Origin: Curtobacterium citreum
GTDB lineage: Bacteria > Actinomycetota > Actinomycetes > Actinomycetales > Microbacteriaceae
Assembly (NCBI RefSeq): GCF_006715175.1
Contig: NZ_VFMQ01000001.1
Location: forward strand, 2,356,001 to 2,420,000
DNA: 64,000 nucleotides
Direction of reading: 5' to 3'
How positions within the stretch are numbered: the first letter of the stretch is position 1; the number at the start of each line of letters is the position of its first letter. Shown piece after piece: positions 1 to 9,100 of the stretch. The notes under the pieces were generated by a model that saw nothing but the letters and a program-made list of their open reading frames with translations, ran no database searches and had not been told where the DNA came from. A program made the position numbers and the translations under genes.

Positions 1-1
1 C

Positions 2-364
2 GGCGGACTGACCCTGGACGAGACCACGCAGGTCGCGCGCTGGGCGGCCGAGCACGGTGCCGACCTGGCCGACGTGTCGACCGGCGGCAACGTCGCGAGT
101 GCCCCGATCCCGGTCGGCCCCGGCTACCAGGTGCCGTTCGCGGCAGCACTGAAGCGTGACGCGGGCGTCCGGACGATCGCGGTCGGCATGATCTCCGACG
201 CGTTCCAGGCCGAGCAGGTCGTCGCGACCGGACAGGCCGACGTGGTCATGGTCGGGCGCGAGTTCCTCCGCGACCCGGCCTTCCCGCTCCGCGCTGCGGT
301 CGAGCTCGGCGTGCACGTCGACTACGAACCGCAGCAGTACCACCGCGCCCGGGTGACGGCGTAG
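2..364 (+). CDS. Old Yellow Enzyme-type NADH:flavin oxidoreductase, C-terminal fragment
   Basis: Open at the left edge of the window; the reading frame starts at base 2 and ends at TAG 362-364. The visible 120 residues are the end of an FMN-dependent TIM barrel of the Old Yellow Enzyme (YqjM/NamA-like) family. The segment around VDVSTGGN-like residues is followed by the conserved glycine-rich strand before VGMI and the closing VMVGREFLRDPAFPLRAA, which is the usual FMN-phosphate binding and C-terminal signature (known of the family). Such enzymes reduce activated C=C bonds with NAD(P)H. The substrate cannot be told from this fragment. The next genes encode membrane proteins and give no functional hint. 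Confidence 0.85.
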   Translation, partial: GGLTLDETTQVARWAAEHGADLADVSTGGNVASAPIPVGPGYQVPFAAALKRDAGVRTIAVGMISDAFQAEQVVATGQADVVMVGREFLRDPAFPLRAAVELGVHVDYEPQQYHRARVTA

Positions 365-411
365 GCCACCCTGACCTGTACGTCCTCTCGGCTTCCGATG
401 CCCCGACGCAG

Positions 412-417
412 TACGAT
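412..417 (+). promoter_or_regulatory. -10 box (TACGAT) before leader ORF and CNNM genes
   Basis: TACGAT matches TANNNT and lies ten bases before a GTG at 428. A transcript starting around 424-428 would be leaderless or nearly so for the small ORF 428-520. No convincing -35 is seen. Confidence 0.35.
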
Positions 418-427
418 GACCCTCACT

Positions 428-520
428 GTGGACGATCCTCCGAACGCTTCCTCGCCTCACTCATCCGCCGCTCACTCGGTGAGCAGCACTCCCTCGCGCC
501 CTGCGGGAGGTGAAGAATGA
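428..520 (+). CDS. possible 30-aa leader peptide overlapping the CNNM gene start
   Basis: GTG 428 opens a 30-codon frame, rich in Ser, Pro and Ala and ending GGEE. Its TGA (518-520) overlaps the ATG of the downstream CNNM gene (517-519) in an ATGA arrangement. Its GTG lies just after a -10-like box at 412-417, so it could be translated from a leaderless mRNA and couple translation to the next gene. The last codons also contain the GGGAGGTGA ribosome-binding sequence of that gene. This may simply be a leader region with chance coding; no homology is recognised. Confidence 0.3.
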   Translation: MDDPPNASSPHSSAAHSVSSTPSRPAGGEE

Positions 521-1902
521 GCCCGATCGACGTCGTCATGCTGATCGGCGGCATCCTGCTGACGCTCGGCACGGGTGTGTTCGTCGCGTCCGAGTTCGCC
601 CTCGTGAACCTCGACCGCGCCGAGGTCGAGGCACGTCGGGACCGCGGCGAGTCGGGCCTCGGGCCGGTCATCGGCGCGCTCAAGGTCACCTCGACGCACC
701 TGTCGAGCGCGCAGCTCGGCATCACGCTGACCACCCTGCTGACCGGCTACCTGCTCGAGCCCTCGATCGCGACCCTGCTCGAGGCGCCGTTCCTCGCACT
801 CGACCTGCCCGAGGCGATCGTCGAGACCGTCGGGTCGATCGTCGCCCTGGTGATCGCGACCCTGCTGTCGATGATCCTCGGCGAGCTCGTCCCGAAGAAC
901 TTCGCCCTCGCCCTGCCGTTGCAGACCGCGAAGCTCGTCGTGCCCCTGCAGGTCGCGTTCACGACCGTGTTCAAGCCCGCGGTCGCCGTGCTCAACGGCA
1001 CCGCGAACGCCGTGCTCCGGTCGATGGGCATCGAACCGCAGGAGGAGCTGTCGGGTGCGCGGAGCGCCGAGGAACTCAGCTCGCTCCTCCGCCGGTCCGC
1101 GTCCGAGGGCTCGCTCGAACAGGACACCGCGACGCTCCTGCAGCGGACCATCGCGTTCTCCGAGCTCAGCGCGAGCGACGTGATGACCCCGCGCCCCCGC
1201 CTGTCCACGATCCGGGTGTCGGAGTCCGCCGAGGACGTCATCGCCCTGGCCCGTCGCACCGGCTTCAGCCGCTTCCCCGTCATCGAGGAGGACGCGGACG
1301 ACGTCGTCGGGCTCGTGCACGTCAAGCAGGCCGTCGCCGTGCCGCGCGAGAAGCGCGCCGAGGTGCCCGTCGGCGCACTCATGACCGAGGCCGAGCGCGT
1401 CCCGGAGACCATGCCCGGCGACACCCTGCTCGCCGAGGTCCGGAGCCGCGGTTACCAGATGGTGATCGTCGTCGACGAGTACGGCGGCACCGCCGGGGTC
1501 GTCACGCTCGAGGACCTCGTCGAGGAGATCGTCGGCGAGGTGTCCGACGAGCACGACCGCGCCCGCATCGACGTCGTCCGCTCCCGCGGGTGGCTGACCT
1601 TCCCGGGGCTCCTCCGGCCGGACGAGCTCGAGGACCGCGCCGGCGTGCGCGTCCCCGAGGACGGTCCGTACGAGACCGTCGGCGGGTTCCTCATGTCGAC
1701 GCTCGGCCGCCTGCCGGTCGTCGGTGACGAGGTCGCGATCGAGGACGGCGTCTTCCGCGTCGAACGCCTGGACGGCCGCCGCATCGACCGCATCCGCTGG
1801 ACCCCGATCCACCCCGACCCGACGCCGACCGGCAGCACCGCGACCACGCAGCGCCCCGCCACCGGCATCATCATCCCGGCCACGAAGGAGGGCGCCCGAT
1901 GA
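517..1902 (+). CDS. CNNM/CorC-type transporter with CBS pair
   Basis: A 461-aa member of the hemolysin C/CNNM (DUF21) family, thought to move Mg2+ or Co2+ or act in ion homeostasis (established for family members, not for this gene). The order is an N-terminal DUF21 membrane block with about three to four hydrophobic segments (residues about 1-170, including the ASEFALVN motif), a pair of CBS domains (about 215-335), and a C-terminal CorC_HlyC domain (about 345-430). The start is ATG 517, with a strong GGGAGGTGA ribosome site just upstream. The next gene begins inside its stop (ATGA), so the two are translationally coupled and may form a heteromer. Confidence 0.9.
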   Translation: MSPIDVVMLIGGILLTLGTGVFVASEFALVNLDRAEVEARRDRGESGLGPVIGALKVTSTHLSSAQLGITLTTLLTGYLLEPSIATLLEAPFLALDLPEAIVETVGSIVALVIATLLSMILGELVPKNFALALPLQTAKLVVPLQVAFTTVFKPAVAVLNGTANAVLRSMGIEPQEELSGARSAEELSSLLRRSASEGSLEQDTATLLQRTIAFSELSASDVMTPRPRLSTIRVSESAEDVIALARRTGFSRFPVIEEDADDVVGLVHVKQAVAVPREKRAEVPVGALMTEAERVPETMPGDTLLAEVRSRGYQMVIVVDEYGGTAGVVTLEDLVEEIVGEVSDEHDRARIDVVRSRGWLTFPGLLRPDELEDRAGVRVPEDGPYETVGGFLMSTLGRLPVVGDEVAIEDGVFRVERLDGRRIDRIRWTPIHPDPTPTGSTATTQRPATGIIIPATKEGAR

Positions 1903-3008
1903 GCGCCGCAGCCCCGTTGAGCGACGCGGTGTCGAGCGGGGTCGTCCTGGCCGCCGGCGAGTCCGCCTCGAGCAGTTCCGACTGGTGGGGCATCTTCTGG
2001 CTCGTCGTGCTGCTGCTCGGCAACGCCTACTTCGTCGCCGCCGAGTTCGCCGTCATCTCCGCGCGGCGGTCGCAGATCGAACCACGCGCCGAGGCCGGCT
2101 CGAAGGCCGCGCAGATGACCCTCTGGGCGATGGAGCACGCGACCCGCATGCTCGCCACCACCCAGCTCGGCATCACGGTCTGCTCGTTGCTCATCCTCAA
2201 CGTGTCCGAGCCCGCGATCCACCACCTGCTCGAGGTCCCGCTCGGCTTGACCGGGTGGAGCGTCGAGGTGATCGGCATCGTCGCGTTCGTGTTCACGCTC
2301 CTGCTCGTCTCGTTCCTGCACGTGGTGTTCGGTGAGATGGTGCCGAAGAACATCTCGTTCTCGATGCCCGACCGCGCCGCCCTCGTGCTCGTCCCGACGC
2401 TCTGGTACATCGGGCACGCCCTGCACTGGGTCGTCGTCGGCCTGAACGAGGTCGCGAACGGCGTGCTGCGCCTGTTCAAGGTCGAGCCGAAGGACGAGGC
2501 CGTGAGCGCCTTCACGGTGGAAGAGGTCCAGACCATCGTGGAGCAGTCCCGCCGCGAGGGCACGCTCACCGACGACGGCAAGCTCGCGATGGCGTTCGAG
2601 TTCACCGAGAAGAAGGTCAAGGACGTCGCGGTGCCGATGTCCGAACTCGTCACGCTCCCCGACGACGCCACCCCGGCTGACGTCGAGCGCTCCGTGGCGC
2701 AGCGCGGCTTCTCCCGCTACGTGCTCGTCGGCGACGACGGCGACCCGACGGGCTACGTGCACGTCAAGGACGTCATCGACCTGCGCCCGGACGAGTTCGA
2801 CGACCCGGTGCCGCCGAAGCGCATCCGGCAGCTCATCTCGCTGTACACGGAGATGGACCTCGAGGACGCCCTCGCGACCATGCGGGCCGCCGGGCGGCAC
2901 GTGGCGCGCGCGTTCGACGCGGACGGGCGGACGCTCGGCGTGCTGTTCCTCGAGGACATCCTCGAGGAGCTGGTCGGCGAGGTCCAGGACGCCACCCGAC
3001 GTCGCTGA
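1899..3008 (+). CDS. second CNNM/CorC-type transporter
   Basis: A 369-aa paralogue of the preceding gene with the same plan: DUF21 membrane domain (about residues 30-200, containing AAEFAVIS), then two CBS repeats (about 235-360). It is shorter and lacks the full C-terminal CorC_HlyC domain, ending soon after the second CBS motif FLEDILEELVGEV. It starts at ATG 1899 in a four-base overlap with the upstream stop. Tandem long/short CNNM pairs are common in Actinobacteria, and the coupling suggests equal synthesis. Metal specificity is not deducible. Confidence 0.9.
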   Translation: MSAAAPLSDAVSSGVVLAAGESASSSSDWWGIFWLVVLLLGNAYFVAAEFAVISARRSQIEPRAEAGSKAAQMTLWAMEHATRMLATTQLGITVCSLLILNVSEPAIHHLLEVPLGLTGWSVEVIGIVAFVFTLLLVSFLHVVFGEMVPKNISFSMPDRAALVLVPTLWYIGHALHWVVVGLNEVANGVLRLFKVEPKDEAVSAFTVEEVQTIVEQSRREGTLTDDGKLAMAFEFTEKKVKDVAVPMSELVTLPDDATPADVERSVAQRGFSRYVLVGDDGDPTGYVHVKDVIDLRPDEFDDPVPPKRIRQLISLYTEMDLEDALATMRAAGRHVARAFDADGRTLGVLFLEDILEELVGEVQDATRRR

Positions 3009-3049
3009 CCCGACGGCACTGACTAGACGTCGGTCGGTCCGAGCCACGA

Positions 3050-3095
3050 ACGGACGGGAGGCACGGTGCCAGCTGGCACCGTGCCTCCCGTCCGT
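3050..3095. terminator. 46-bp perfect palindrome between convergent genes (family copy 1)
   Basis: Perfect dyad centred at 3072/3073, with core GGCACGGTGCCAGCTGGCAC. It sits between the CNNM pair (+) and guaB1 (-), where it can serve both as a terminator. No U-tract follows. The same element recurs at 17936, 39285, 51630 and 62265; the minus-strand flank here (gacgcgacccc before the stem) matches the plus-strand flank of copies 2 and 3. Confidence 0.8.
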
Positions 3096-3121
3096 GTGGG
3101 GTCGCGTCGCGCGACCCGGCG

Positions 3122-4561
3122 CTACCAGCTGACGGGCAGGGGCTTGCCCTCCTCGTAGCCCGCAGCGGACTGGATCCCGACCAGGGCCCGCTCGGAGAAC
3201 TCGGCGAGGGACGACGCCCCCGCGTACGTCGCCGAGCTGCGGATGCCCGTGGTGATCATGTCGAGCAGGTCCTCGACGCTCGGGCGCTCGGGGTCGAGGT
3301 AGATCGTCGACGACGAGATGCCCTCGGCGAAGAGTGCCTTGCGTGCGCGCTCGTACGGGTCGAGCCGCTCGAAGCGCTCCCGCACGGCCTTCGCCGACGC
3401 CATGCCCCAGCTCTCCTTGTACGCCTTGCCCGCGGCGTCGCGGCGCAGCACGCCCGGTGCCTCGAGCGTGCCGGCGAACCACGAGCCGATCATGACGGCC
3501 GAGGCCCCGGCGGCCAGCGCCAGTGCCACGTCCCGCGGGTAGCGGACGCCGCCGTCGGCCCAGACGTGCGCGCCGAGCGAGCGCGCGGCCGCGGCGGTCT
3601 CGAGCACGGCGGAGAACTGCGGTCGGCCGACGGCGGTCATCATGCGCGTGGTGCACATCGCGCCGGGTCCGACGCCGACCTTGATGATGCTCGCGCCGGC
3701 GTCGACGAGGTGGGCCACGGCGTCCGCGGTGACGACGTTGCCGGCGACGATCGGCAGGCCGAGGCCGAGCGAGGAGACCGTCCGGAGCGCGCGGAGCATG
3801 CCCTCCTGGTGTCCGTGCGCGGTGTCGAGGACGAGCACGTCGACGCCGGCGGCCGCGAGGGCCTTCGCCTTGGCGGCGACGTCGCCGTTGATGCCGACCG
3901 CGGCGGCGACCCGGAGACGGCCGTCGCCGTCCACCGCGGGCGTGTAGATGTCGGAGCGGATCGCGCTCGTCCGGCTGGTCGTGCCGACGACTCGGCCGTG
4001 CCGGACGACCGGGGCGAAGTCGACCTCGGCGGCGGACAGCACGTCGTACACGTGGCGGGGCGAACCGGCGTCGTCGGCGTCGATCGCGGTGGAGGCCCCG
4101 TGCAGCAGGTCGCCGAGCGTGGCGTCCGGCCCCGCGGTGCCGAGACGACCGGCGGGCACGCAGCCGAGGTACTCCCCCGACGCGTCCCGCACGACGACCC
4201 CGCGGCCCGCGACCGGCAGGAGCTGCTCGAGGGCCTCGGCCACGGTCGTGTCGGCACCGAGGTCGTAGGGGGTGTCGAAGTCGACCGGCTGGTCCTTGAC
4301 CCACCGGATCGCGGCGTCGAGGTCCTGCAGGTGCATGTCCTGCGGCAGCACCCCGAGCCCACCGCGCCGGGCGAGCGTGGCGGCCAGCCGGGGGCCGGTC
4401 ACCGAGTTCATGTTCGCGCTGACGATCGGGATGGTCGCGCCCGTGCCGTCGTTCGTCGAGAGGTCCACGTCGAAGCGGCTCGTCACGCCGGAACGGCTCG
4501 GGACGAGGAAGACGTCGGAGTAGGTCAGGTCGTGGGTCGGCCGCGTCTCGTAGAACCTCAT
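3122..4561 (-). CDS. guaB1: GuaB1-family IMP dehydrogenase-related protein (GMP reductase-like)
   Basis: 479 aa, IMPDH/GMPR superfamily TIM barrel with an internal CBS pair (about residues 95-205). The catalytic-loop motif GPGAMCTTR carries the nucleophilic Cys, and GASAVMIGSWFAGTLE lies in the phosphate-binding region. GuaB1 proteins form a separate actinobacterial branch; the mycobacterial one has been shown to act as a GMP reductase rather than an IMP dehydrogenase (established knowledge), so a purine salvage role is likely. The start ATG 4561 is chosen because TACAGT lies seven bases upstream, giving a leaderless mRNA; the longer frame upstream has no family similarity. It is divergent from kgd. 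Confidence 0.88.
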   Translation of the reverse strand: MRFYETRPTHDLTYSDVFLVPSRSGVTSRFDVDLSTNDGTGATIPIVSANMNSVTGPRLAATLARRGGLGVLPQDMHLQDLDAAIRWVKDQPVDFDTPYDLGADTTVAEALEQLLPVAGRGVVVRDASGEYLGCVPAGRLGTAGPDATLGDLLHGASTAIDADDAGSPRHVYDVLSAAEVDFAPVVRHGRVVGTTSRTSAIRSDIYTPAVDGDGRLRVAAAVGINGDVAAKAKALAAAGVDVLVLDTAHGHQEGMLRALRTVSSLGLGLPIVAGNVVTADAVAHLVDAGASIIKVGVGPGAMCTTRMMTAVGRPQFSAVLETAAAARSLGAHVWADGGVRYPRDVALALAAGASAVMIGSWFAGTLEAPGVLRRDAAGKAYKESWGMASAKAVRERFERLDPYERARKALFAEGISSSTIYLDPERPSVEDLLDMITTGIRSSATYAGASSLAEFSERALVGIQSAAGYEEGKPLPVSW

Positions 4562-4568
4562 GGAGTCC

Positions 4569-4574
4569 ACTGTA
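4569..4574 (-). promoter_or_regulatory. -10 box for guaB1 (leaderless)
   Basis: TACAGT on the minus strand with seven bases to the ATG at 4561, placing transcription start at or beside the start codon. This decides the guaB1 start. Confidence 0.5.
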
Positions 4575-4772
4575 CGGCTCCGCAGGGGCGCGGGATCCCC
4601 GGTCCGACGGGCGTCCGCGGCCCCGACACGCGCGGGGTGCCGGGAGGCGCGACCCACCCCCGCCTCGCACCGGACGGTCATGACGGAACGGCTAGGCTGG
4701 CGGGCAGTGCGGAGCAGGGTTGCCCCGCACGACACACACGAGCATCTATCGACGGAGAGTGGGCGATCGGCT

Positions 4773-7700
4773 GTGTCGAGCCATCTGACGGGTACGGACG
4801 AGACCGCGGGCGAATTCGGGGCGAACGAATGGCTCGTCGACGAGCTGTACGAGCAGTTCGTCGCCGACAAGGAGTCGGTGGACAAGTCCTGGTGGCCCGT
4901 CCTCGAGAGCTACCACCGGTCGCAGGGCGCCGCAGCCGGCGGGAACTCCCCGGCACCTGCGCAGCAGCAGGCGGTCCCGCAGCCCGAGACGGCCGCGCAG
5001 CCCCGGTCCGCCGCGCAGCCCGCGGCTGCGGCGCAGCAGCCAGGCGGCCCGATCCAGGCGAAGACCACGTCGAAGCAGCCGTCGCCGCAGCCGATCCCGG
5101 CCGAGGCGAACGACGCCGCCGACGACCACGACGAGACCCACGAGGACGTCGCCACCCCGCTCCGCGGCATGGCGAAGACCCTCGCGTCGAACATGGACGC
5201 CTCGCTCACCGTCCCGACCGCCACGAGCGTGCGGACGATCCCGGCGAAGCTCATGATCGACAACCGGATCGTGATCAACAACCACCTGCGCCGGGCGCGC
5301 GGCGGCAAGATCTCCTTCACGCACCTGATCGGCTGGGCGATGGTCCAGGCACTGAAGGACTTCCCGAGTCAGAACGTCTTCTACGAGGAGCGCGACGGCA
5401 AGCCCTTCGTCGTCGAGCCCGCGCACGTCGGCCTGGGCATCGCGATCGACGTCCCGAAGAAGGACGGCACGCGCTCGCTCCTCGTCCCGAGCATCAAGCG
5501 CGCCGAGACGCTGACGTTCGGCCAGTTCCTCTCCGCCTACGAGGACCTCGTCAAGCGCGCGCGTGACAACAAGCTCACCCCGGCCGACTTCCAGGGCACG
5601 ACGATCTCGCTGACGAACCCGGGCGGCATCGGCACGGTCCACTCGGTCCCCCGCCTCACGAAGGGCCAGGGATCGATCATCGGCGCCGGCGCGCTCGAGT
5701 ACCCGGCGCAGTTCCAGGGCTCCGCGACGAAGACGCTCGTCGAGCTCGGCGTCGGCAAGACCATCACGCTGACGAGCACCTACGACCACCGCGTCATCCA
5801 GGGCGCCGGGTCGGGCGAGTACCTGAAGAAGGTGCACGAGCGGCTCATCGGCGAGCACGGCTTCTACGAGGGCATCTTCGCCGCGCTCCGGATCCCCTAC
5901 AAGCCGATCCAGTGGGCGAACGACATCAACGTCGACCTGGCGCACCGGGTCAACAAGACCTCGCGCGTGCAGGAGCTCATCAACAGCTACCGCGTCCGCG
6001 GGCACCTGATGGCGGACATCGACCCGCTCGAGTACCGGCAGCGCACGCACCCGGACCTCGAGATCGAGAACCACGGGCTGACGTTCTGGGACCTCGACCG
6101 CGAGTTCGTCACGGGCGGTCTCGCCGGCACCACGAACGCGCCGCTCCGCGACGTGCTCGGGATCCTCCGCGACGCCTACTGCCGCACGGTCGGCATCGAG
6201 TACATGCACATCCAGGACCCGGAGCAGCGCCGCTGGGTGCAGGCCCACATCGAGGTCCCGTACTCGAAGCCGTCGAAGGACGAGCAGCTCCGCGTCCTCG
6301 GCAAGCTCAACGAGGCCGAGGCCTTCGAGACCTTCCTGCAGACGAAGTACGTCGGCCAGAAGCGCTTCTCGCTCGAGGGGGGCGAGTCCACCATCGCCTT
6401 CCTCGACACGCTCATCCAGCACGCCGCCACCTCCGGCCTGTCCGAGGTCGCGATCGGCATGGCCCACCGCGGCCGCCTGAACGTGCTGACGAACATCGCC
6501 GGCAAGACCTACGGTCAGATCTTCCGGGAGTTCGAGGGCTCGTCGCTGCCCGGCGCCGTCTCCGGGCAGGGCTCCGGCGACGTGAAGTACCACGTCGGCA
6601 CCGAGGGCGTGTTCCGCGCGTCGGACGGCTCGTCGATCCCCGTGACGATCGCGGCGAACCCGTCGCACCTCGAGGCCGTCGACGGCGTGCTCGAGGGCAT
6701 CGTCCGCGCGAAGCAGGACCGCACGCCCCCGGGTACCTTCGGCGTGCTGCCGGTGCTCGTGCACGGCGACGCGGCCATGGCCGGCCAGGGCGTCGTGGTC
6801 GAGACGCTGCAGATGTCGCAGCTCCGCGGCTACCGCACCGGCGGCACCGTCCACCTGGTGATCAACAACCAGGTCGGGTTCACCACCCCGCCGGAGTCCG
6901 CCCGCACGTCGGTCTACTCGACCGACGTCGCGAAGACGATCCAGGCGCCGATCTTCCACGTGAACGGCGACGACCCCGAGGCCGTGGCCCGCGTCGCGGA
7001 GCTGGCCTTCGCCTACCGCGAGGAGTTCCACCGCGACGTCGTGATCGACCTGGTCTGCTACCGCCGCCGCGGCCACAACGAGGGCGACGACCCCTCGATG
7101 ACGCAGCCGATGATGTACAACCTCATCGAGGCGAAGCGCTCCGTCCGCACGCTGTACACCGAGGCGCTCGTCGGCCGCGGCGACATCACCCAGCAGGAGT
7201 ACGACGAGGCGCACCGCGACTTCCAGGACCGCCTGGAGCGCGCCTTCGCCGAGACGCACGAGGCGCAGACCGGCACGATGCCGGTGGTCACGGGCGACGA
7301 CGCCGGTGCGGTGGACGGCCTCGAGCGGCCGACCGCACAGCGCGACGACTCCGAGGTGGACGTGCACGAGACCGCGATCTCGGAGGACCTCGTCCGGGCG
7401 ATCGGCGACGCGCACAGCAATCCGCCCGCCGGGTTCCAGGTGCACCCGAAGCTCCAGCAGCTCCTCACCAAGCGCACCGAGATGACCCGCTCCGGCGGCA
7501 TCGACTGGGCGATGGCCGAGCTCATGGCGATCGGGTCCGTCCTCGTCGAGGGCAAGCCCGTCCGACTCGTCGGCCAGGACGCCCGCCGCGGCACGTTCGT
7601 CCAGCGCCAGGCGGTCTTCCACGACCGGTCGAACGGCCAGGAGTGGCTGCCGCTCGCGAACGTCAGCGAGGACCAGGCGCGCTTCATGATCTACGACTCG

Positions 7701-8531
7701 CTGCTCAGCGAGTACGCGGCGATGGCGTTCGAGTACGGGTACTCGGTCGAGCGTCCCGAGGCGCTCGTGCTCTGGGAGGCCCAGTTCGGCGACTTCGCCA
7801 ACGGCGCCCAGACCGTGATCGACGAGTTCATCTCGTCGGCCGAGCAGAAGTGGGGGCAGCGCTCCGGCCTCGTCCTGCTGCTGCCGCACGGCTACGAGGG
7901 CCAGGGGCCGGACCACTCCTCGGCACGTATCGAGCGGTACCTGCAGCTCTGCGCCGAGGAGAACATGATCGTCGCGCGTCCGTCGACGCCGGCGTCGTGG
8001 TTCCACCTGCTCCGTCGTCAGGCGTGGGAGCGCCCGCAGAAGCCGCTCGTCGTGTTCACGCCGAAGGCGATGCTCCGGCTCCGCCAGGCGACGAGTCCGG
8101 TCGAGGCGTTCACGAGCGGCACGTTCCACGCGGTCCTGGACGACGACCGTGTGGCCGACAAGGGTGCCGTGCGCCGCGTCGTGCTGCACTCCGGCAAGGT
8201 CCACCACGACCTGCGCGCCGAGCTCGAGAAGCAGGGCCGTTCCGATGTCGCCCTGGTCCGGCTCGAGCAGCTCGCGCCGCTCCCCCTCGACGACCTGCTC
8301 GCGGTCCTCGCGGGCTACCCGGACGCCGAGGTCGTGTGGGCCCAGGAGGAGCCCGAGAACCAGGGTGCCTGGCCGTTCGTCTGCATGGGGCTCTCGCCGC
8401 ACCTCGACGGTCGGCCGCTCTCGGTCGCGGCTCGTCCGGCCAGCGCCGCCCCGGCGACCGGTTCGTCGAAGCGCTCCGCGCAGGAGGCCTCGGACGTGAT
8501 CCGCCGGGCCCTCGGCTCGGCGCAGCACTGA
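4773..8531 (+). CDS. kgd: multifunctional 2-oxoglutarate dehydrogenase E1/decarboxylase with succinyltransferase domain
   Basis: 1252 aa, the actinobacterial Kgd/OdhA architecture. An N-terminal E1o helix (residues about 15-40, ending in SWWPVL) is followed by an Ala/Gln/Pro linker (about 50-125). Next is an E2-type acyltransferase core lacking a lipoyl domain (about 128-370, with the DHRVIQGAGSGE catalytic motif), then a thiamine-diphosphate E1 domain (about 383-1250, with GMAHRGRLNVL and GDAAMAGQGVV). It catalyses decarboxylation of 2-oxoglutarate in the TCA cycle, working with a separate lipoyl-E2 and E3 not seen here. GTG 4773 is chosen because conserved residues begin just after it. A TAGGCT box at 4693 is a possible -10. 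Usual family length is about 1230 aa. Confidence 0.95.
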   Translation: MSSHLTGTDETAGEFGANEWLVDELYEQFVADKESVDKSWWPVLESYHRSQGAAAGGNSPAPAQQQAVPQPETAAQPRSAAQPAAAAQQPGGPIQAKTTSKQPSPQPIPAEANDAADDHDETHEDVATPLRGMAKTLASNMDASLTVPTATSVRTIPAKLMIDNRIVINNHLRRARGGKISFTHLIGWAMVQALKDFPSQNVFYEERDGKPFVVEPAHVGLGIAIDVPKKDGTRSLLVPSIKRAETLTFGQFLSAYEDLVKRARDNKLTPADFQGTTISLTNPGGIGTVHSVPRLTKGQGSIIGAGALEYPAQFQGSATKTLVELGVGKTITLTSTYDHRVIQGAGSGEYLKKVHERLIGEHGFYEGIFAALRIPYKPIQWANDINVDLAHRVNKTSRVQELINSYRVRGHLMADIDPLEYRQRTHPDLEIENHGLTFWDLDREFVTGGLAGTTNAPLRDVLGILRDAYCRTVGIEYMHIQDPEQRRWVQAHIEVPYSKPSKDEQLRVLGKLNEAEAFETFLQTKYVGQKRFSLEGGESTIAFLDTLIQHAATSGLSEVAIGMAHRGRLNVLTNIAGKTYGQIFREFEGSSLPGAVSGQGSGDVKYHVGTEGVFRASDGSSIPVTIAANPSHLEAVDGVLEGIVRAKQDRTPPGTFGVLPVLVHGDAAMAGQGVVVETLQMSQLRGYRTGGTVHLVINNQVGFTTPPESARTSVYSTDVAKTIQAPIFHVNGDDPEAVARVAELAFAYREEFHRDVVIDLVCYRRRGHNEGDDPSMTQPMMYNLIEAKRSVRTLYTEALVGRGDITQQEYDEAHRDFQDRLERAFAETHEAQTGTMPVVTGDDAGAVDGLERPTAQRDDSEVDVHETAISEDLVRAIGDAHSNPPAGFQVHPKLQQLLTKRTEMTRSGGIDWAMAELMAIGSVLVEGKPVRLVGQDARRGTFVQRQAVFHDRSNGQEWLPLANVSEDQARFMIYDSLLSEYAAMAFEYGYSVERPEALVLWEAQFGDFANGAQTVIDEFISSAEQKWGQRSGLVLLLPHGYEGQGPDHSSARIERYLQLCAEENMIVARPSTPASWFHLLRRQAWERPQKPLVVFTPKAMLRLRQATSPVEAFTSGTFHAVLDDDRVADKGAVRRVVLHSGKVHHDLRAELEKQGRSDVALVRLEQLAPLPLDDLLAVLAGYPDAEVVWAQEEPENQGAWPFVCMGLSPHLDGRPLSVAARPASAAPATGSSKRSAQEASDVIRRALGSAQH

Positions 8532-8550
8532 CACCGCACCACACCACGAA

Positions 8551-8594
8551 GCGAGCACGGCCCGCCCCGGACCTCCGGGGCGGGCCGTGCTCGT
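8551..8594. terminator. strong hairpin between convergent kgd and GNAT genes
   Basis: A stem of at least 19 base pairs (8553-8571 with 8574-8592) and a tiny loop, perfectly complementary and GC-rich. It lies 20 bases after the kgd stop and 13 bases after the end of the opposing gene, so it can end both. Confidence 0.8.
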
Positions 8595-8607
8595 CTCGGC
8601 CTCGGGG

Positions 8608-9048
8608 CTACCGAAGCTTCGTGTACCGAACCCCGGCCTCGTGGTACCCGCGCTTCTGGTAGAAGCGGTGCGCACTGTCCGTCGCCGCCGCGGACACGGC
8701 GCTCAGGCGCCGTGCGCCCTGCTCACGCGCCCACGTCTCGAAGGTGTCGATGAGCGCGGAACCCGTGCCGTGCCTCCTGGCCGCGGGGTCGACCACCAGC
8801 AGCAGGAGCTGCGCCGTCGGCTCGTCGCTCGCGTAGGACCACGTGACCTGCGCACCCGCCACCGCGACCGCGCGGCCGTCGTCGCCGCGGACGAGCCACG
8901 TGCGGTGCCCCGCTGCGGGCGTGAGCCGCTCGAGCCGCGCGCGCATCTCGGGCTCGTCGACGACGTGCCCGAGCAGGCGGACGAGGGCGGTGACGTCGGC
9001 GACGTCCGCGTCGGACCAGGTGGTGATCGACTCGGCGGTGAGGGTCAT
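8608..9048 (-). CDS. GNAT-family N-acetyltransferase
   Basis: 146 aa. The acetyl-CoA binding motif A is visible as VVDPAARRHGTGSALID (residues about 83-99), followed by an alpha helix and the C-terminal strand with SAHRFYQKRGYHE, the usual motif B of GNAT enzymes. The acceptor substrate is unknown. Start ATG 9048 is preceded by TAGGGT with six intervening bases, so the mRNA is probably leaderless and the gene monocistronic. It is convergent with kgd. Confidence 0.85.
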   Translation of the reverse strand: MTLTAESITTWSDADVADVTALVRLLGHVVDEPEMRARLERLTPAAGHRTWLVRGDDGRAVAVAGAQVTWSYASDEPTAQLLLLVVDPAARRHGTGSALIDTFETWAREQGARRLSAVSAAATDSAHRFYQKRGYHEAGVRYTKLR

Positions 9049-9100
9049 GGGCCGACCCTACCGAGCACCGGCGACGTGTGACGACACGCCGCCGCGACGC

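Noticed and set aside
472..1812. Long open frame on the minus strand opposite the first CNNM gene
   Set aside because: Composition is Arg/Asp/Gly-rich low complexity, typical of the antisense frame in high-GC DNA. The plus strand encodes a clear CNNM protein.
3122..4885. Longer guaB1 start upstream of 4561
   Set aside because: The extra 108 residues have no similarity to the family, overlap the kgd promoter and lie upstream of the leaderless -10 box.
4746..8675. 1309-codon minus-strand frame opposite kgd
   Set aside because: Shadow frame caused by high GC at third positions; kgd on the plus strand has full family motifs.
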